Assembly (NCBI RefSeq): GCF_004028155.1
Contig: NZ_SBII01000016.1
Coordinates: forward strand, 17,593-81,592
Length of the DNA: 64,000 bases
Reading direction: 5' to 3'
From: Flavobacterium cerinum
GTDB lineage: Bacteria; Bacteroidota; Bacteroidia; Flavobacteriales; Flavobacteriaceae
Part shown: positions 48,905-57,900 of the stretch, piece after piece
How the letters are laid out: every line of letters starts with the position of its first letter
Position numbering within the stretch: position 1 is the first letter of the stretch
Made by a program: the position numbers and the translations under genes
The notes under the pieces: model-generated
The model's database searches: none
Seen by the model: only the letters and a program-made list of their open reading frames with translations
What the model was told of the DNA's origin: nothing

Positions 48905-50085
48905 AATCCTAAATGTTTCTTGTATGTTAGCATGTCTTTATCGCCGCGTCCTGATAGGTTCACTACCACAATATCGTCCTTCTTGAACTTCACTTTACTT
49001 AAATAAGCTAATGCATGTGCCGACTCCAATGCCGGTATGATTCCTTCTTTCTGAGATAATGTAAAAGCTGCCGATAATGCTTCGTCATCAGTAACATTAA
49101 CCACTTCAGAAAGGCCAGCATCATGCAGGTAGGAATGAGCGGGACCAATACCCGGATAATCCAGTCCAGCCGAAATAGAATGAGGTTCTACAATCTGCCC
49201 GTCTTCCGTTTGTATCAGGTAGGTTTTGCTACCATGGATAATCCCCTTTTTACCTAAAGCTATTGTTGCTGCCGTTTTACCGGAATACACTCCCTTCCCT
49301 CCTGCTTCGACAGCAATAAGACGTGTTTTTTTATCTCCTATAAAATGATAAAAGGCTCCCATGGCATTACTCCCTCCGCCTAAGCAGGCAATAATACAGT
49401 CGGGATTTTCTCTTCCAGTTTTTTCTTTTAGCTGAAATTTTATCTCCTCACTTATAACTGACTGGAAGATAGAAACCATATCAGGATATGGATGAGGTCC
49501 TACTACAGATCCAATGATATAATGAATATCAACCGGATTGTTTATCCATTGTCTAATAGCTTCATTGGTAGCATCTTTTAAAGTTTTACTTCCACTATTT
49601 ACAGCTACTATTTTTGCACCCAGCATTCTCATTTTTTCAACATTAGGACCTTGTCTTTGAATATCAATTTCACCCATGTAGATGGTACAATCCATATTCA
49701 TAAGCGCACAAGTAGTCGCTACTGCAACACCATGCTGGCCTGCACCTGTTTCGGCAATAATTTCTTTTTTATTCAGTCGTTTTGCCAGTAGTATCTGTCC
49801 AATGGTATTATTTATCTTGTGTGCTCCTGTATGTGTAAGATCTTCTCTTTTCAGATAAATATTTGTATCAAACATCTCGGAAAGATTCTTCGAATAGAAT
49901 AACGGTGTAGGACGTCCTACATAATCTCTCAAAAGCATACGAAACTCTTCCTGAAAATCCTTTGAGTCTATAATTACTTTATAATTCTGTTGTAATTCCT
50001 GTACATTAGGGTATAACATTTCGGGAATAAAGGCACCGCCAAACTCTCCATAAAAACCATTACTATCGGGGCTAAATGCGCTCAT
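48901..50085 (-). CDS. trpB: Tryptophan synthase beta chain
   Basis: The 394-residue PLP enzyme joins indole and serine. The PLP lysine is in L-T-H-T-G-A-H-K-I-N-N near residue 88, E-T-G-A-G-Q-H-G-V is the catalytic glutamate region, and C-L-G-G-G-S-N-A-M-G binds the cofactor phosphate. It begins with the typical G-F-Y-G-E-F-G-G-A-F-I-P-E-M-L. Full length, overlapping trpF by 4 nt. Confidence 0.96.
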   Translation of the reverse strand: MSAFSPDSNGFYGEFGGAFIPEMLYPNVQELQQNYKVIIDSKDFQEEFRMLLRDYVGRPTPLFYSKNLSEMFDTNIYLKREDLTHTGAHKINNTIGQILLAKRLNKKEIIAETGAGQHGVAVATTCALMNMDCTIYMGEIDIQRQGPNVEKMRMLGAKIVAVNSGSKTLKDATNEAIRQWINNPVDIHYIIGSVVGPHPYPDMVSIFQSVISEEIKFQLKEKTGRENPDCIIACLGGGSNAMGAFYHFIGDKKTRLIAVEAGGKGVYSGKTAATIALGKKGIIHGSKTYLIQTEDGQIVEPHSISAGLDYPGIGPAHSYLHDAGLSEVVNVTDDEALSAAFTLSQKEGIIPALESAHALAYLSKVKFKKDDIVVVNLSGRGDKDMLTYKKHLGL

Positions 50086-50708
50086 ATTTTTTTAATTTTA
50101 TCTATTATTAGGCTAGCTGATTCTTTATCTTTTAATCCGGGTTTAATTTCCAATCTGCTGTTAAAATCATAACCGTGTAACATCGGATGACTGAACTCTA
50201 AAAACTGTTCAATATTATGTACACCCAACCCCCCACTTAAAAAGAAAGGTCTCGAAAGGTTATATTGATTTAAAAGCTGCCAATTAAAAGCTTGGCCACT
50301 ACCACCGTAACCAGTAGTTTTTGTATCAAAGAGAAAATAATCCGTTACCAACTCATAATCTTTCAGAATAGAGAAATCAAAACCTTCTGCCATAGAAAAT
50401 GCCTTTATAACTATATATCTTTTCTCTTTTAAATCTTTACATTGTTGAGGAGATTCATCTCCATGTAGCTGAATAATATTAATATTGTATTGTTCAACCA
50501 TTTTCTCCATTACAGTATTTGATTCATTTACAAAAACTGCTACTCTATCTATATTAGCCATAGTCTTTTCAAAATCTGAAAATTTAAAATCCTCACCTAC
50601 AAATCGTTTTGATGCTGAGTAAAAAATAAATCCTAAATGATCAGGTTTTAATAAGGCAATATCTTTTATGTTTTCAGGGTATTTCATACCGCAAATCTTA
50701 ATTTTCAT
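50082..50708 (-). CDS. trpF: Phosphoribosylanthranilate isomerase
   Basis: The 208-residue barrel enzyme performs the Amadori rearrangement of PRA. The catalytic cysteine is in the N-terminal K-I-C-G-M, and the partner aspartate is in F-L-F-D-T-K-T near residue 127. H-L-G-F-I-F-Y-S-A-S-K-R, V-A-V-F-V-N and L-S-G-G-L are other family marks. It overlaps trpC by 4 nt; in some bacteria the two are fused, here they are separate. Confidence 0.93.
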   Translation of the reverse strand: MKIKICGMKYPENIKDIALLKPDHLGFIFYSASKRFVGEDFKFSDFEKTMANIDRVAVFVNESNTVMEKMVEQYNINIIQLHGDESPQQCKDLKEKRYIVIKAFSMAEGFDFSILKDYELVTDYFLFDTKTTGYGGSGQAFNWQLLNQYNLSRPFFLSGGLGVHNIEQFLEFSHPMLHGYDFNSRLEIKPGLKDKESASLIIDKIKKI

Positions 50709-51493
50709 TCTTTCAGTTCTTTTATTAATTCAGCACACTTAGTAGCCGGATCACTGTCTCTCATAAAGTACTCTCCTATTAAAAAGCCCGAAAACCCATT
50801 GTTTTTAAGTTCTTTAATAACACCAGCCGATTCAATACCACTCTCTGCAATTTTCACAATTGTTTTGGGAAGCATTTCTGCCAGCCTGATACTATTTTCA
50901 ATGTCAACTTCAAATGTATTGAGGTTACGATTGTTTATTCCTACCAGATCGGCAGTTGTGTTGATATTCTCCAGAATTTCAGTTTCGGTATGTGTTTCCA
51001 AAAGCACTTCCATTCCTAAGAGATGTGCAAAATCTGTAAACTGATTAATAATAGTCGGAGACAACATCTTTGCGATAAGCAAAATGGTATCAGCTCCCAT
51101 AGCTTTAGATTCAACAATCTGATATTCATCAATTATAAAGTCTTTTCTTAGAATCGGACAATAATTGAGTTTTCTTGCCATAAGCAAATCCTGTTTCTTC
51201 GCTCCAAAAAATGTCTCATCTGTAAGAACTGATAATGCTGAAGCTCCAGCCTGCATATATCCTAATGTTACTTTTTCTGCATCGGCATAAAGATTAATAT
51301 TCCCTTTTGATGGCGACTTACGTTTAAACTCAGCAATTATTCCACTATATTTTTCATTAGAGATGTAACTCTTTAAAGAGACACATTGCGTCTCGAAGTA
51401 TATACTTTTTTCGAGTAGTTTAATTGGATATAAGCTTTTACGTTCCTCTACTTCTTTTTTCTTTTGCTGCTTTATTGTTTCTAATATTTTCAT
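50705..51493 (-). CDS. trpC: Indole-3-glycerol phosphate synthase
   Basis: The 262-residue barrel has I-I-A-E-F-K-R-K-S-P-S-K-G (catalytic lysine, about 53-65), L-T-D-E-T-F-F-G-A, I-L-R-K-D-F-I-I-D-E-Y-Q (second lysine, near 115) and V-G-I-N-N-R-N-L near 185. It converts CdRP to indole-glycerol phosphate, the TrpA substrate. It overlaps trpD by 4 nt. Confidence 0.94.
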   Translation of the reverse strand: MKILETIKQQKKKEVEERKSLYPIKLLEKSIYFETQCVSLKSYISNEKYSGIIAEFKRKSPSKGNINLYADAEKVTLGYMQAGASALSVLTDETFFGAKKQDLLMARKLNYCPILRKDFIIDEYQIVESKAMGADTILLIAKMLSPTIINQFTDFAHLLGMEVLLETHTETEILENINTTADLVGINNRNLNTFEVDIENSIRLAEMLPKTIVKIAESGIESAGVIKELKNNGFSGFLIGEYFMRDSDPATKCAELIKELKE

Positions 51494-52482
51494 TGTATTG
51501 TTTTTAAAGTGGTAAATGCCTTTTTTGCTTTTAGTCCAAACAAAGAGTCTTTTGCAATAGCAATAGTTTCTTCATATTCTTTAGTTGGATAATAAGTTTT
51601 AATAGCTGTGGCTGCATTTGCCAGTACAACATTATTTTGGTATACAGTTCCTCTTCCTTCAATAACATTTGTAAAGATCTGTGCTGCTTCATCAATTGTA
51701 TTCCCTCCGTAAAGGGCATCAGCAGGACATTGAGAAAAGCCCATGTGTTCTGCCTTTAAAATACTTTCTCCTTTATTATTGAAAATTTTACTATTTGCTG
51801 TTAGCGTAATTTCATCATAGCCATCTATAGAGTGTACAATGCTGTATTGAATCTCTTCCTGTTGAAAAAGATATTGATACATTCTTGCTAGTTCAAGATT
51901 AAAAACTCCTGCCATTTGAACTTTTGGTTGTGCCGGATTTACTAACGGACCAAGCATATTGAAGAACGTTTTTACACCAAGTTCTCTTCTTACCGGAGCC
52001 ACATGCTTCAATGCAGGGTGAAATAAAGGAGCATGCAAAAAACATATATTTGCTTCTTGTATTTGGGTTTTTAAAATGTCTTCATTGGTTTGAAATGAAA
52101 TCCCCAGGCACTCTAAAACATTAGATGATCCTGATATCGATGAGACGCCATAATTACCATGCTTTGCTACAGGAACTCCGGCACCTGCTACTACAAATGA
52201 AGTAAGTGTAGAGATATTGAAAGTATTCTTGCCATCACCTCCAGTACCGCACACATCCATTGGGTTACAAAACGAAAGGTCAATGTTATTGCTTAACAAC
52301 AGTAAAGCTTCTCTAAATCCATTTAACTCTTCTAAAGTGATGTTACGCATTATAAAAGTGGTAACAAATGAGGCGATCTGGTTATGATTATATTTCCCTG
52401 TTGCAATAGCAGTAAGTATCTCTTTTGCTTGATCTTTAGTCAGGGTTTTATGCTGGTATAAATGTTCTAATATATCTTTCAT
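51490..52482 (-). CDS. trpD: Anthranilate phosphoribosyltransferase
   Basis: The 330-residue enzyme transfers phosphoribose to anthranilate. The PRPP-binding V-C-G-T-G-G-D-G-K-N-T-F-N-I-S-T lies near residue 77-92, then K-H-G-N-Y-G-V-S-S-I-S-G-S and R-R-E-L-G-V-K-T-F-F-N-M-L-G-P-L-V-N-P. Full length. It starts 33 nt after trpG, the only notable gap in the operon's middle. Confidence 0.94.
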   Translation of the reverse strand: MKDILEHLYQHKTLTKDQAKEILTAIATGKYNHNQIASFVTTFIMRNITLEELNGFREALLLLSNNIDLSFCNPMDVCGTGGDGKNTFNISTLTSFVVAGAGVPVAKHGNYGVSSISGSSNVLECLGISFQTNEDILKTQIQEANICFLHAPLFHPALKHVAPVRRELGVKTFFNMLGPLVNPAQPKVQMAGVFNLELARMYQYLFQQEEIQYSIVHSIDGYDEITLTANSKIFNNKGESILKAEHMGFSQCPADALYGGNTIDEAAQIFTNVIEGRGTVYQNNVVLANAATAIKTYYPTKEYEETIAIAKDSLFGLKAKKAFTTLKTIQ

Positions 52483-52515
52483 GATTGTATTTTTTAAATT
52501 CGTTTATCTCTTCTA

Positions 52516-53082
52516 TCATTTGCCTTTTACCCAATTCTCAATCATTTTTATACCCATTTCTGTAAGTACAGATTCCGGATGAAACTGCAGTCCTCTTAAA
52601 TCGTACTCTCTATGCCTCAGCGCCATAACATTCCCCTGTTCATCTAAAGCGAGTACTTCGAGTGCATTTGGTAATTCGTTTTCTACAACCCAGGAATGAT
52701 AATGCCCTATCTTAATTCCTGATGAAAGACCATCAAATAAATAATCCTGTTTTGTGATCGTAAGCGAAGAAGAAATACCATGCAACGGTATTTGCATATT
52801 GATAAGTTTACCTCCAAAATTTTCAGCAATAGCCTGATGACCAAGACAAATACCCAATATGCTTTTTGAAGAAGCAAACTGCTTAATAATATCCGGCATT
52901 AGTCCGGCAGCTGCGGGAATTCCCGGACCGGGTGATAATAATATCTTATCAAACTGATGTATTGTTGTTAGATCAATCTTGTCGTTTTTATAAACTTCAA
53001 TATCTTCTACTCCAATATTGTATAGAATATGGACTAGGTTAAACACAAACGAATCGTAATTATCTACTACTAAAATTTTCAT
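52516..53082 (-). CDS. trpG: Anthranilate synthase glutamine amidotransferase subunit
   Basis: The 188-residue class I amidotransferase has L-L-S-P-G-P-G-I-P near residue 50, the nucleophile in L-G-I-C-L-G-H-Q-A-I near 78, and the catalytic His/Glu in L-Q-F-H-P-E-S-V near 168. It supplies ammonia to TrpE. It may also serve PabB, which is not in the window. It lies 2 nt after trpE. Confidence 0.92.
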   Translation of the reverse strand: MKILVVDNYDSFVFNLVHILYNIGVEDIEVYKNDKIDLTTIHQFDKILLSPGPGIPAAAGLMPDIIKQFASSKSILGICLGHQAIAENFGGKLINMQIPLHGISSSLTITKQDYLFDGLSSGIKIGHYHSWVVENELPNALEVLALDEQGNVMALRHREYDLRGLQFHPESVLTEMGIKMIENWVKGK

Positions 53083-53084
53083 GA

Positions 53085-54476
53085 CTAAATGGTATTTGCA
53101 AGTTCTATGGCTTTGCGTAAAGCCAATAGTTTATTATTCACTTCCTGTAACTCACTTTCGGGGTTTGATTTTGCGACAATGCCACATCCAGCCTGATAGG
53201 TAAGCTCATTGCTTTGGCTTAAAAAGGATCGTATAAAAATGGCATGGTTAAAAGAACCATCAAAACCAATGATTCCTACTGCTCCACCATAAAAACCACG
53301 GCTTTCGGGTTCGTTTGTATCGATTATCTGCATGGCTTTATACTTTGGTGCTCCGGACAATGTTCCTGCGGGATAGGTATCTCCAAATATTCGTATAGGA
53401 TTATGTTCCAATTTCAATTGTGCACTGACTTTTGAAACCAAATGAATAACATGAGAATAGAATTCGACCTCTTTGAATTCTTCTACTTTTACATCCCTGC
53501 TGTTTCTGCTTAGGTCATTTCTGGCCAAATCAACAAGCATAACATGTTCGGCATTTTCTTTAGGATCTTCGCTAAGTTGCAGTGCTAATTTTTGGTCTTG
53601 TATAGCATTCCCTGTACGTTTAAATGTTCCTGCAATAGGATGTATAACAGCCTTATTGTTGTTTATAGTTAACTGTGCTTCGGGTGAAGAACCAAATATT
53701 TTGAAATCCCCATAATCAAAGTAAAACAGATATGACGAAGGATTTACAGACCGTAAAGCACGGTACACGTTGAACTCATCCCCCTTAAACTTCTTGCGGA
53801 ATTTTCGGGAGAGCACTACCTGAAAAACATCTCCTAAAAAACAATGTTCTATACCTTTGTTGATCGCTTTTAAAAAATCGGAATCATTATAGTTTGAAGT
53901 TTCAGATTCATTGGCTGTAAATTCAAAACAGGTTACAGCACGTTTTGATATAATGTCACTGATACTGTCCATTTGAGATATCTCTCCATCCAGGAAATAT
54001 TCTAAAAGAAATATTTCATTATTGAAATGATTGAAAACAATTAGAAATTTAAAAAAATGGTATTGAATAAGGGGAAGATGAAAAGACTGATTCTTAAAGG
54101 TTATATCTTCGAACATGGGGATAGCGTCATAAGACGTATAGCCAAATAAACCATTGCTTACAAATCCTAAATTCAAATCCTCAGTATCGAATGCTTTTGT
54201 AAATGCGTTCAATTCTTCTGCAATGTCGATACTTGAATTTTTTAAGATGTCTTTAGTCCCATCAGGGTATTGTATGCTCGTTATTTCTCTTTCTGCAATA
54301 AATGAAGCTAAAGGCTGCACACAGATATAGGAATAGCTATTCTCTCTGCTTTTATATTCTGAACTTTCCAGTAAAAAGCAATTAGGGTACTTATCTCTTA
54401 ATTTTAAATACAACTCTACAGGTGTATTGGTATCGCTAAGTCCCTTTTGTACTAAGGTTTTAAAAGTATAAATCAT
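53085..54476 (-). CDS. trpE: Anthranilate synthase component I
   Basis: The 463-residue chorismate-utilising enzyme has the Trp feedback motif L-L-E-S-S-E near residue 35, V-V-L-S-R-K-F near 230, H-P-I-A-G-T-F-K-R-T-G near 285, A-G-T-L-S-G-A-P-K near 375 and G-F-Y-G-G-A-V-G near 398. It is first in the trp operon and lies about 115 nt after the leader peptide, just beyond the attenuator, so its transcription is the target of attenuation. The retained feedback motif adds enzyme-level control. Confidence 0.94.
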   Translation of the reverse strand: MIYTFKTLVQKGLSDTNTPVELYLKLRDKYPNCFLLESSEYKSRENSYSYICVQPLASFIAEREITSIQYPDGTKDILKNSSIDIAEELNAFTKAFDTEDLNLGFVSNGLFGYTSYDAIPMFEDITFKNQSFHLPLIQYHFFKFLIVFNHFNNEIFLLEYFLDGEISQMDSISDIISKRAVTCFEFTANESETSNYNDSDFLKAINKGIEHCFLGDVFQVVLSRKFRKKFKGDEFNVYRALRSVNPSSYLFYFDYGDFKIFGSSPEAQLTINNNKAVIHPIAGTFKRTGNAIQDQKLALQLSEDPKENAEHVMLVDLARNDLSRNSRDVKVEEFKEVEFYSHVIHLVSKVSAQLKLEHNPIRIFGDTYPAGTLSGAPKYKAMQIIDTNEPESRGFYGGAVGIIGFDGSFNHAIFIRSFLSQSNELTYQAGCGIVAKSNPESELQEVNNKLLALRKAIELANTI

Positions 54477-54523
54477 GGTATTGATTTAAGAAGATTAGAA
54501 AAATGAAATGGAAGTTTTGGAAA

Positions 54524-54551
54524 CAAAAAAAGCCCGCTGGATCAGCGGGCT
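54524..54551 (-). terminator. trp operon attenuator terminator
   Basis: On the minus strand AGCCCGCTG / CAGCGGGCT (54543-54551, 54531-54539) with a three-base loop is followed by seven T's. It lies between the leader peptide and trpE, so it must stop transcription before the operon. An alternative pairing of CAAAATAATA in the leader (54632-54641) with TATTATTTTG (54572-54581) is visible. Confidence 0.85.
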
Positions 54552-54590
54552 TCTAATATTTATTTTAGATACAAAATAATATAATAGCAG

Positions 54591-54656
54591 TTACCAACTC
54601 AATCCGAAGGATTTAGTTAGCCACCACCAAGTATTATTTTGTGAAATGTTTCTCAT
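54591..54656 (-). CDS. trpL: trp leader peptide with four Trp codons
   Basis: The 21-codon frame begins M-R-N-I-S-Q-N-N-T and continues with three consecutive TGG codons (residues 10-12), then L-T-K-S-F-G-L-S and a final TGG before TAA. With the terminator that follows and the trp genes beyond, it is a classical attenuation leader: ribosome stalling at Trp codons under starvation should change RNA pairing and let transcription continue. The start codon lies only about 3 nt from the predicted transcription start. Confidence 0.88.
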   Translation of the reverse strand: MRNISQNNTWWWLTKSFGLSW

Positions 54657-54664
54657 AAGTGGGA

Positions 54665-54696
54665 CAAATTTATAGAATAATAATTTACACTTCAAA
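54665..54696 (-). promoter_or_regulatory. trp operon promoter
   Basis: The minus strand has TTTG (54693-54696), exactly 20 nt, then TAAATTTG (54665-54672), a consensus Bacteroidetes promoter. The start is expected near 54,659, immediately before the trpL ATG. Confidence 0.75.
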
Positions 54697-54848
54697 GAAT
54701 AAAATCATAAATTTCATAAAACACTAAAAAACAGCACATTACCACATTGATTAATTCAATAAAATACTTACAAAAGATAATATCAACCTCTTGAAAACTA
54801 AAATCGAAAAGAATTTAATCAAAAAAACAGTGTCCATTTATCAATAAA
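54697..54848. other. AT-rich spacer between trp promoter and adhesin terminator
   Basis: Nothing beyond A/T-rich sequence and short direct A-runs was seen; no gene is supported. Confidence 0.4.
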
Positions 54849-54882
54849 AAACCCTGTAACAACAATTGTCGTCACAGGGTTT
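54849..54882 (-). terminator. Terminator of the adhesin gene
   Basis: AAACCCTGT (54849-54857) pairs with ACAGGGTTT (54874-54882), with further pairing in the loop and T's on the minus side. It lies 52 nt after the adhesin stop. Confidence 0.8.
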
Positions 54883-54933
54883 ATGTTCTGACCGCTTAAC
54901 TATAAACGATCAATCCAATCACTTATTTTTATA

Positions 54934-57900
54934 TTAGTGAGCTCTATTTATATAAACCCATCCGGTTGCATTGCTTCCGTCTGTTTTGGCTATACTATAG
55001 AAATATGTACCATCAGGTAACTCATTATTACTCTCATCCTGGCCATGCCATTGATTCGTATAATTCGCACCATGACTAAATACTTTTTTACCATAACGAT
55101 TAAAAATTGTTATGCTTGTAACTCCTGAACCGGAAAGGTCAAAACTATCATTAAGTCCATCTCCATTTGGCGAAATACCACGTGGTATCTCACACATAAT
55201 GTTATGAAGTGTGTATGAAACTTCGTTTGAACATGAACCTGAACTTACCGTTACCGTGAAGATCATTGGAAGTTTCTGAGTACCGTTAAGTGCATAATAT
55301 TCTGCTGCATTAAATTCAGCACTAGATCCTACAACAGTTCCATTCTCATTTTTCCATACATAATTAACCGCGTTAGGATCATAAGAACCATTTACAGGAG
55401 TTGCAAGCAACCATGCATTTTGACCTTTACATTCTCTTGAAATAACAACTTCTAAACTTCCTGCGATAACTACAGTAAAGCTAAATGATCCACCTTCGTT
55501 ACATGTTTCAGCATCTGGTTCTATTACGTAAGTAATTCCATAAGACCCTGCTTTTGAGTTAACAACATCGATCTCACCTGTTGTTGAATTGATTACCAAT
55601 CCATCTCCAGATTTGAAAACACCACCCGTTGTAAATCCGGTTGCTAACTGAGGGGAAGCATTTGTTGCATCTGAACAGTAAGAACTGTCGTAACTAAAGT
55701 TCGTCACAGGAGTAATTCCTGCTGTAAGTTCAACTTTAAAGGTAAACGTACCTCCATCAACACATAATAATGCATCTTTCGTAAATGTATAAATCACATC
55801 ATGTTCACCTGCTGTAGCGGTACTAAGATCAATTATACCCGTTTGGGTGTCTACTGTTAACGTAGTTGAACTAAATGTACCTCCAAAGTTGAAATTATCT
55901 GATAATGTTGGTACTAATTCATCGCCTGAATTTATACAAGCTGGCGTGTCATAATTAAAACTAACCACAGGAGCTGTTAAAGGAGTTACAATAACTGTAA
56001 CTGCAGTGCTGCCACCATCAAGGCAGTTTCCAGCTGTTACTGTATATGTAACATTGTATGTGCCCGGCTGACTATTAACCAGATCAATTTCTCCTGTTAC
56101 TGTGTTTATTTCCAATCCGGTTTCTGCATTAAATACACCCCCTGTATAGAAATTATTTGCTAAAATTGGTAATGGATTTGTACCTGCTATACAGTACGAT
56201 GCTGCAAAAGTAAATCCTGTAACTGGAACTACAGGTGTAACTATTTCCATTTGGAATGTACTTGAATTACCATTCACACATAGAGACGGATCAACTGTAT
56301 AAGTAATCTCATATGTACCAGCTGAACTGGTTGATAAATCAATTGCACCTGTTAATGTATCAATAGTAAGTCCGTCAGGTGTTGCTGCAAATGTACCGTT
56401 TACAGAAAAATCTGTATCTAAAGTAATAACAGGGTTAGTTGCTGTTAAACAATAAGACGCTGCATCATAGGTAAATCCTACAACCGGAGTGATTATATCT
56501 TTTATGATCACATCAAGCTGTGCCCTAGCTCCTTCGCATCCATCAGCATTAACATAAGCTACATAATATGGCGTTGTTCCTGCCGTAGTTGTATCTGGTG
56601 TTGGAGCAGTAATTGCTGTACCACCTGTTGGTTGTGTATACCATGCTAAAGTAAATCCTGTTAAATCAGGTGCTGTTAAAGGATTCGCAGTAGTATTTGT
56701 ACAATAGGTAACTGGTGTTACTACCTGAGGTATATCATCTACAGCTATGTTCGTAACTGTAACTGTATTATCACAATAACGTGTTTTCCAATGGAATATA
56801 TACTCTCCTGAATGAACAAAACCTGTTACTGTTGTTGTTTTACTGTTTGGCGTTGTAATTACAACCGGACCTGGGTTGGCTGCATCAGCAATCCATTGTC
56901 CAACACCTTCAGCTGCAAGTGTAGTTTCATTCACCTCACAAACAAGTGTATGTGGCTGTGTGATCAGTTCGTTATTAGCTGTAATATTAACAGCGTCTAG
57001 CAAGTTACCTATTTCGTTGTTTTTAGCCCTGAAAACAAACCTTGTTACTGGTTGTGATGCAGGAACAACATATTCACCCTGACCTATTGACCATGCCATA
57101 GTACCAACATGCTCCTGTAACAATACAAAAGGACCGGCAGGAGGGCCTGCAAGTACCTGAATAGTTCTTCCTTCAGATCTTCCTGCATGTGCATAGTTGA
57201 AATTAAACTTAGTGATTTCAGAGCTATCAAAATCCTGAAATGTACCTGTAACATTAATTAGATCTGTTGGATCCTGCGGAACGTTTGTTTCAAGCATTTG
57301 AATATACTGTCCTCCTTCGTATGGAGCAACACCAAATGTATTTATAGGACCTACAAGGAAGAATTCATCCCAATTAGGTACGTTAGTTCTCCATCCCTGT
57401 AAAACCTGTTGTCTGGTAAATTGAGTAAAACCTGCTGTAGCTTGTGATGGCGTTTCAAACCCTGAATTTACAGTATTAAGCGCGCATGGGTTTGTTGGTG
57501 TTGTGACGCAAACATCAAATGTATGAACATTAGGAGATGTTCCGTTTAATGTAAGTCTCACTTTGTATGTTGTACCTATTTCTAATTCAGTAGAATAAGC
57601 AGCAACAATTACATTGTTCGTAGTACATGCCATTTGTTGTAAAGCAGTACCTACCACTTTATACAATGTCATTGTAAACTTAGGCTGAGGCGCTTCTCCG
57701 TTAGCATAATAATAATCTCCTGAGAAATTATCTACTGAAATAATATGAACTTTTGAAATCGCATCAAATTGGAACCATACGTCGCCATCATTGGTGCCTG
57801 TACAAGTCATTGGCTCAGTAGATGGTGTAGAAGCAGTAAATGAAGCTGCTGTTAAAGCATTTACACAGGTATCTCCAGAGTTTACTGGTAATACCAAAGC

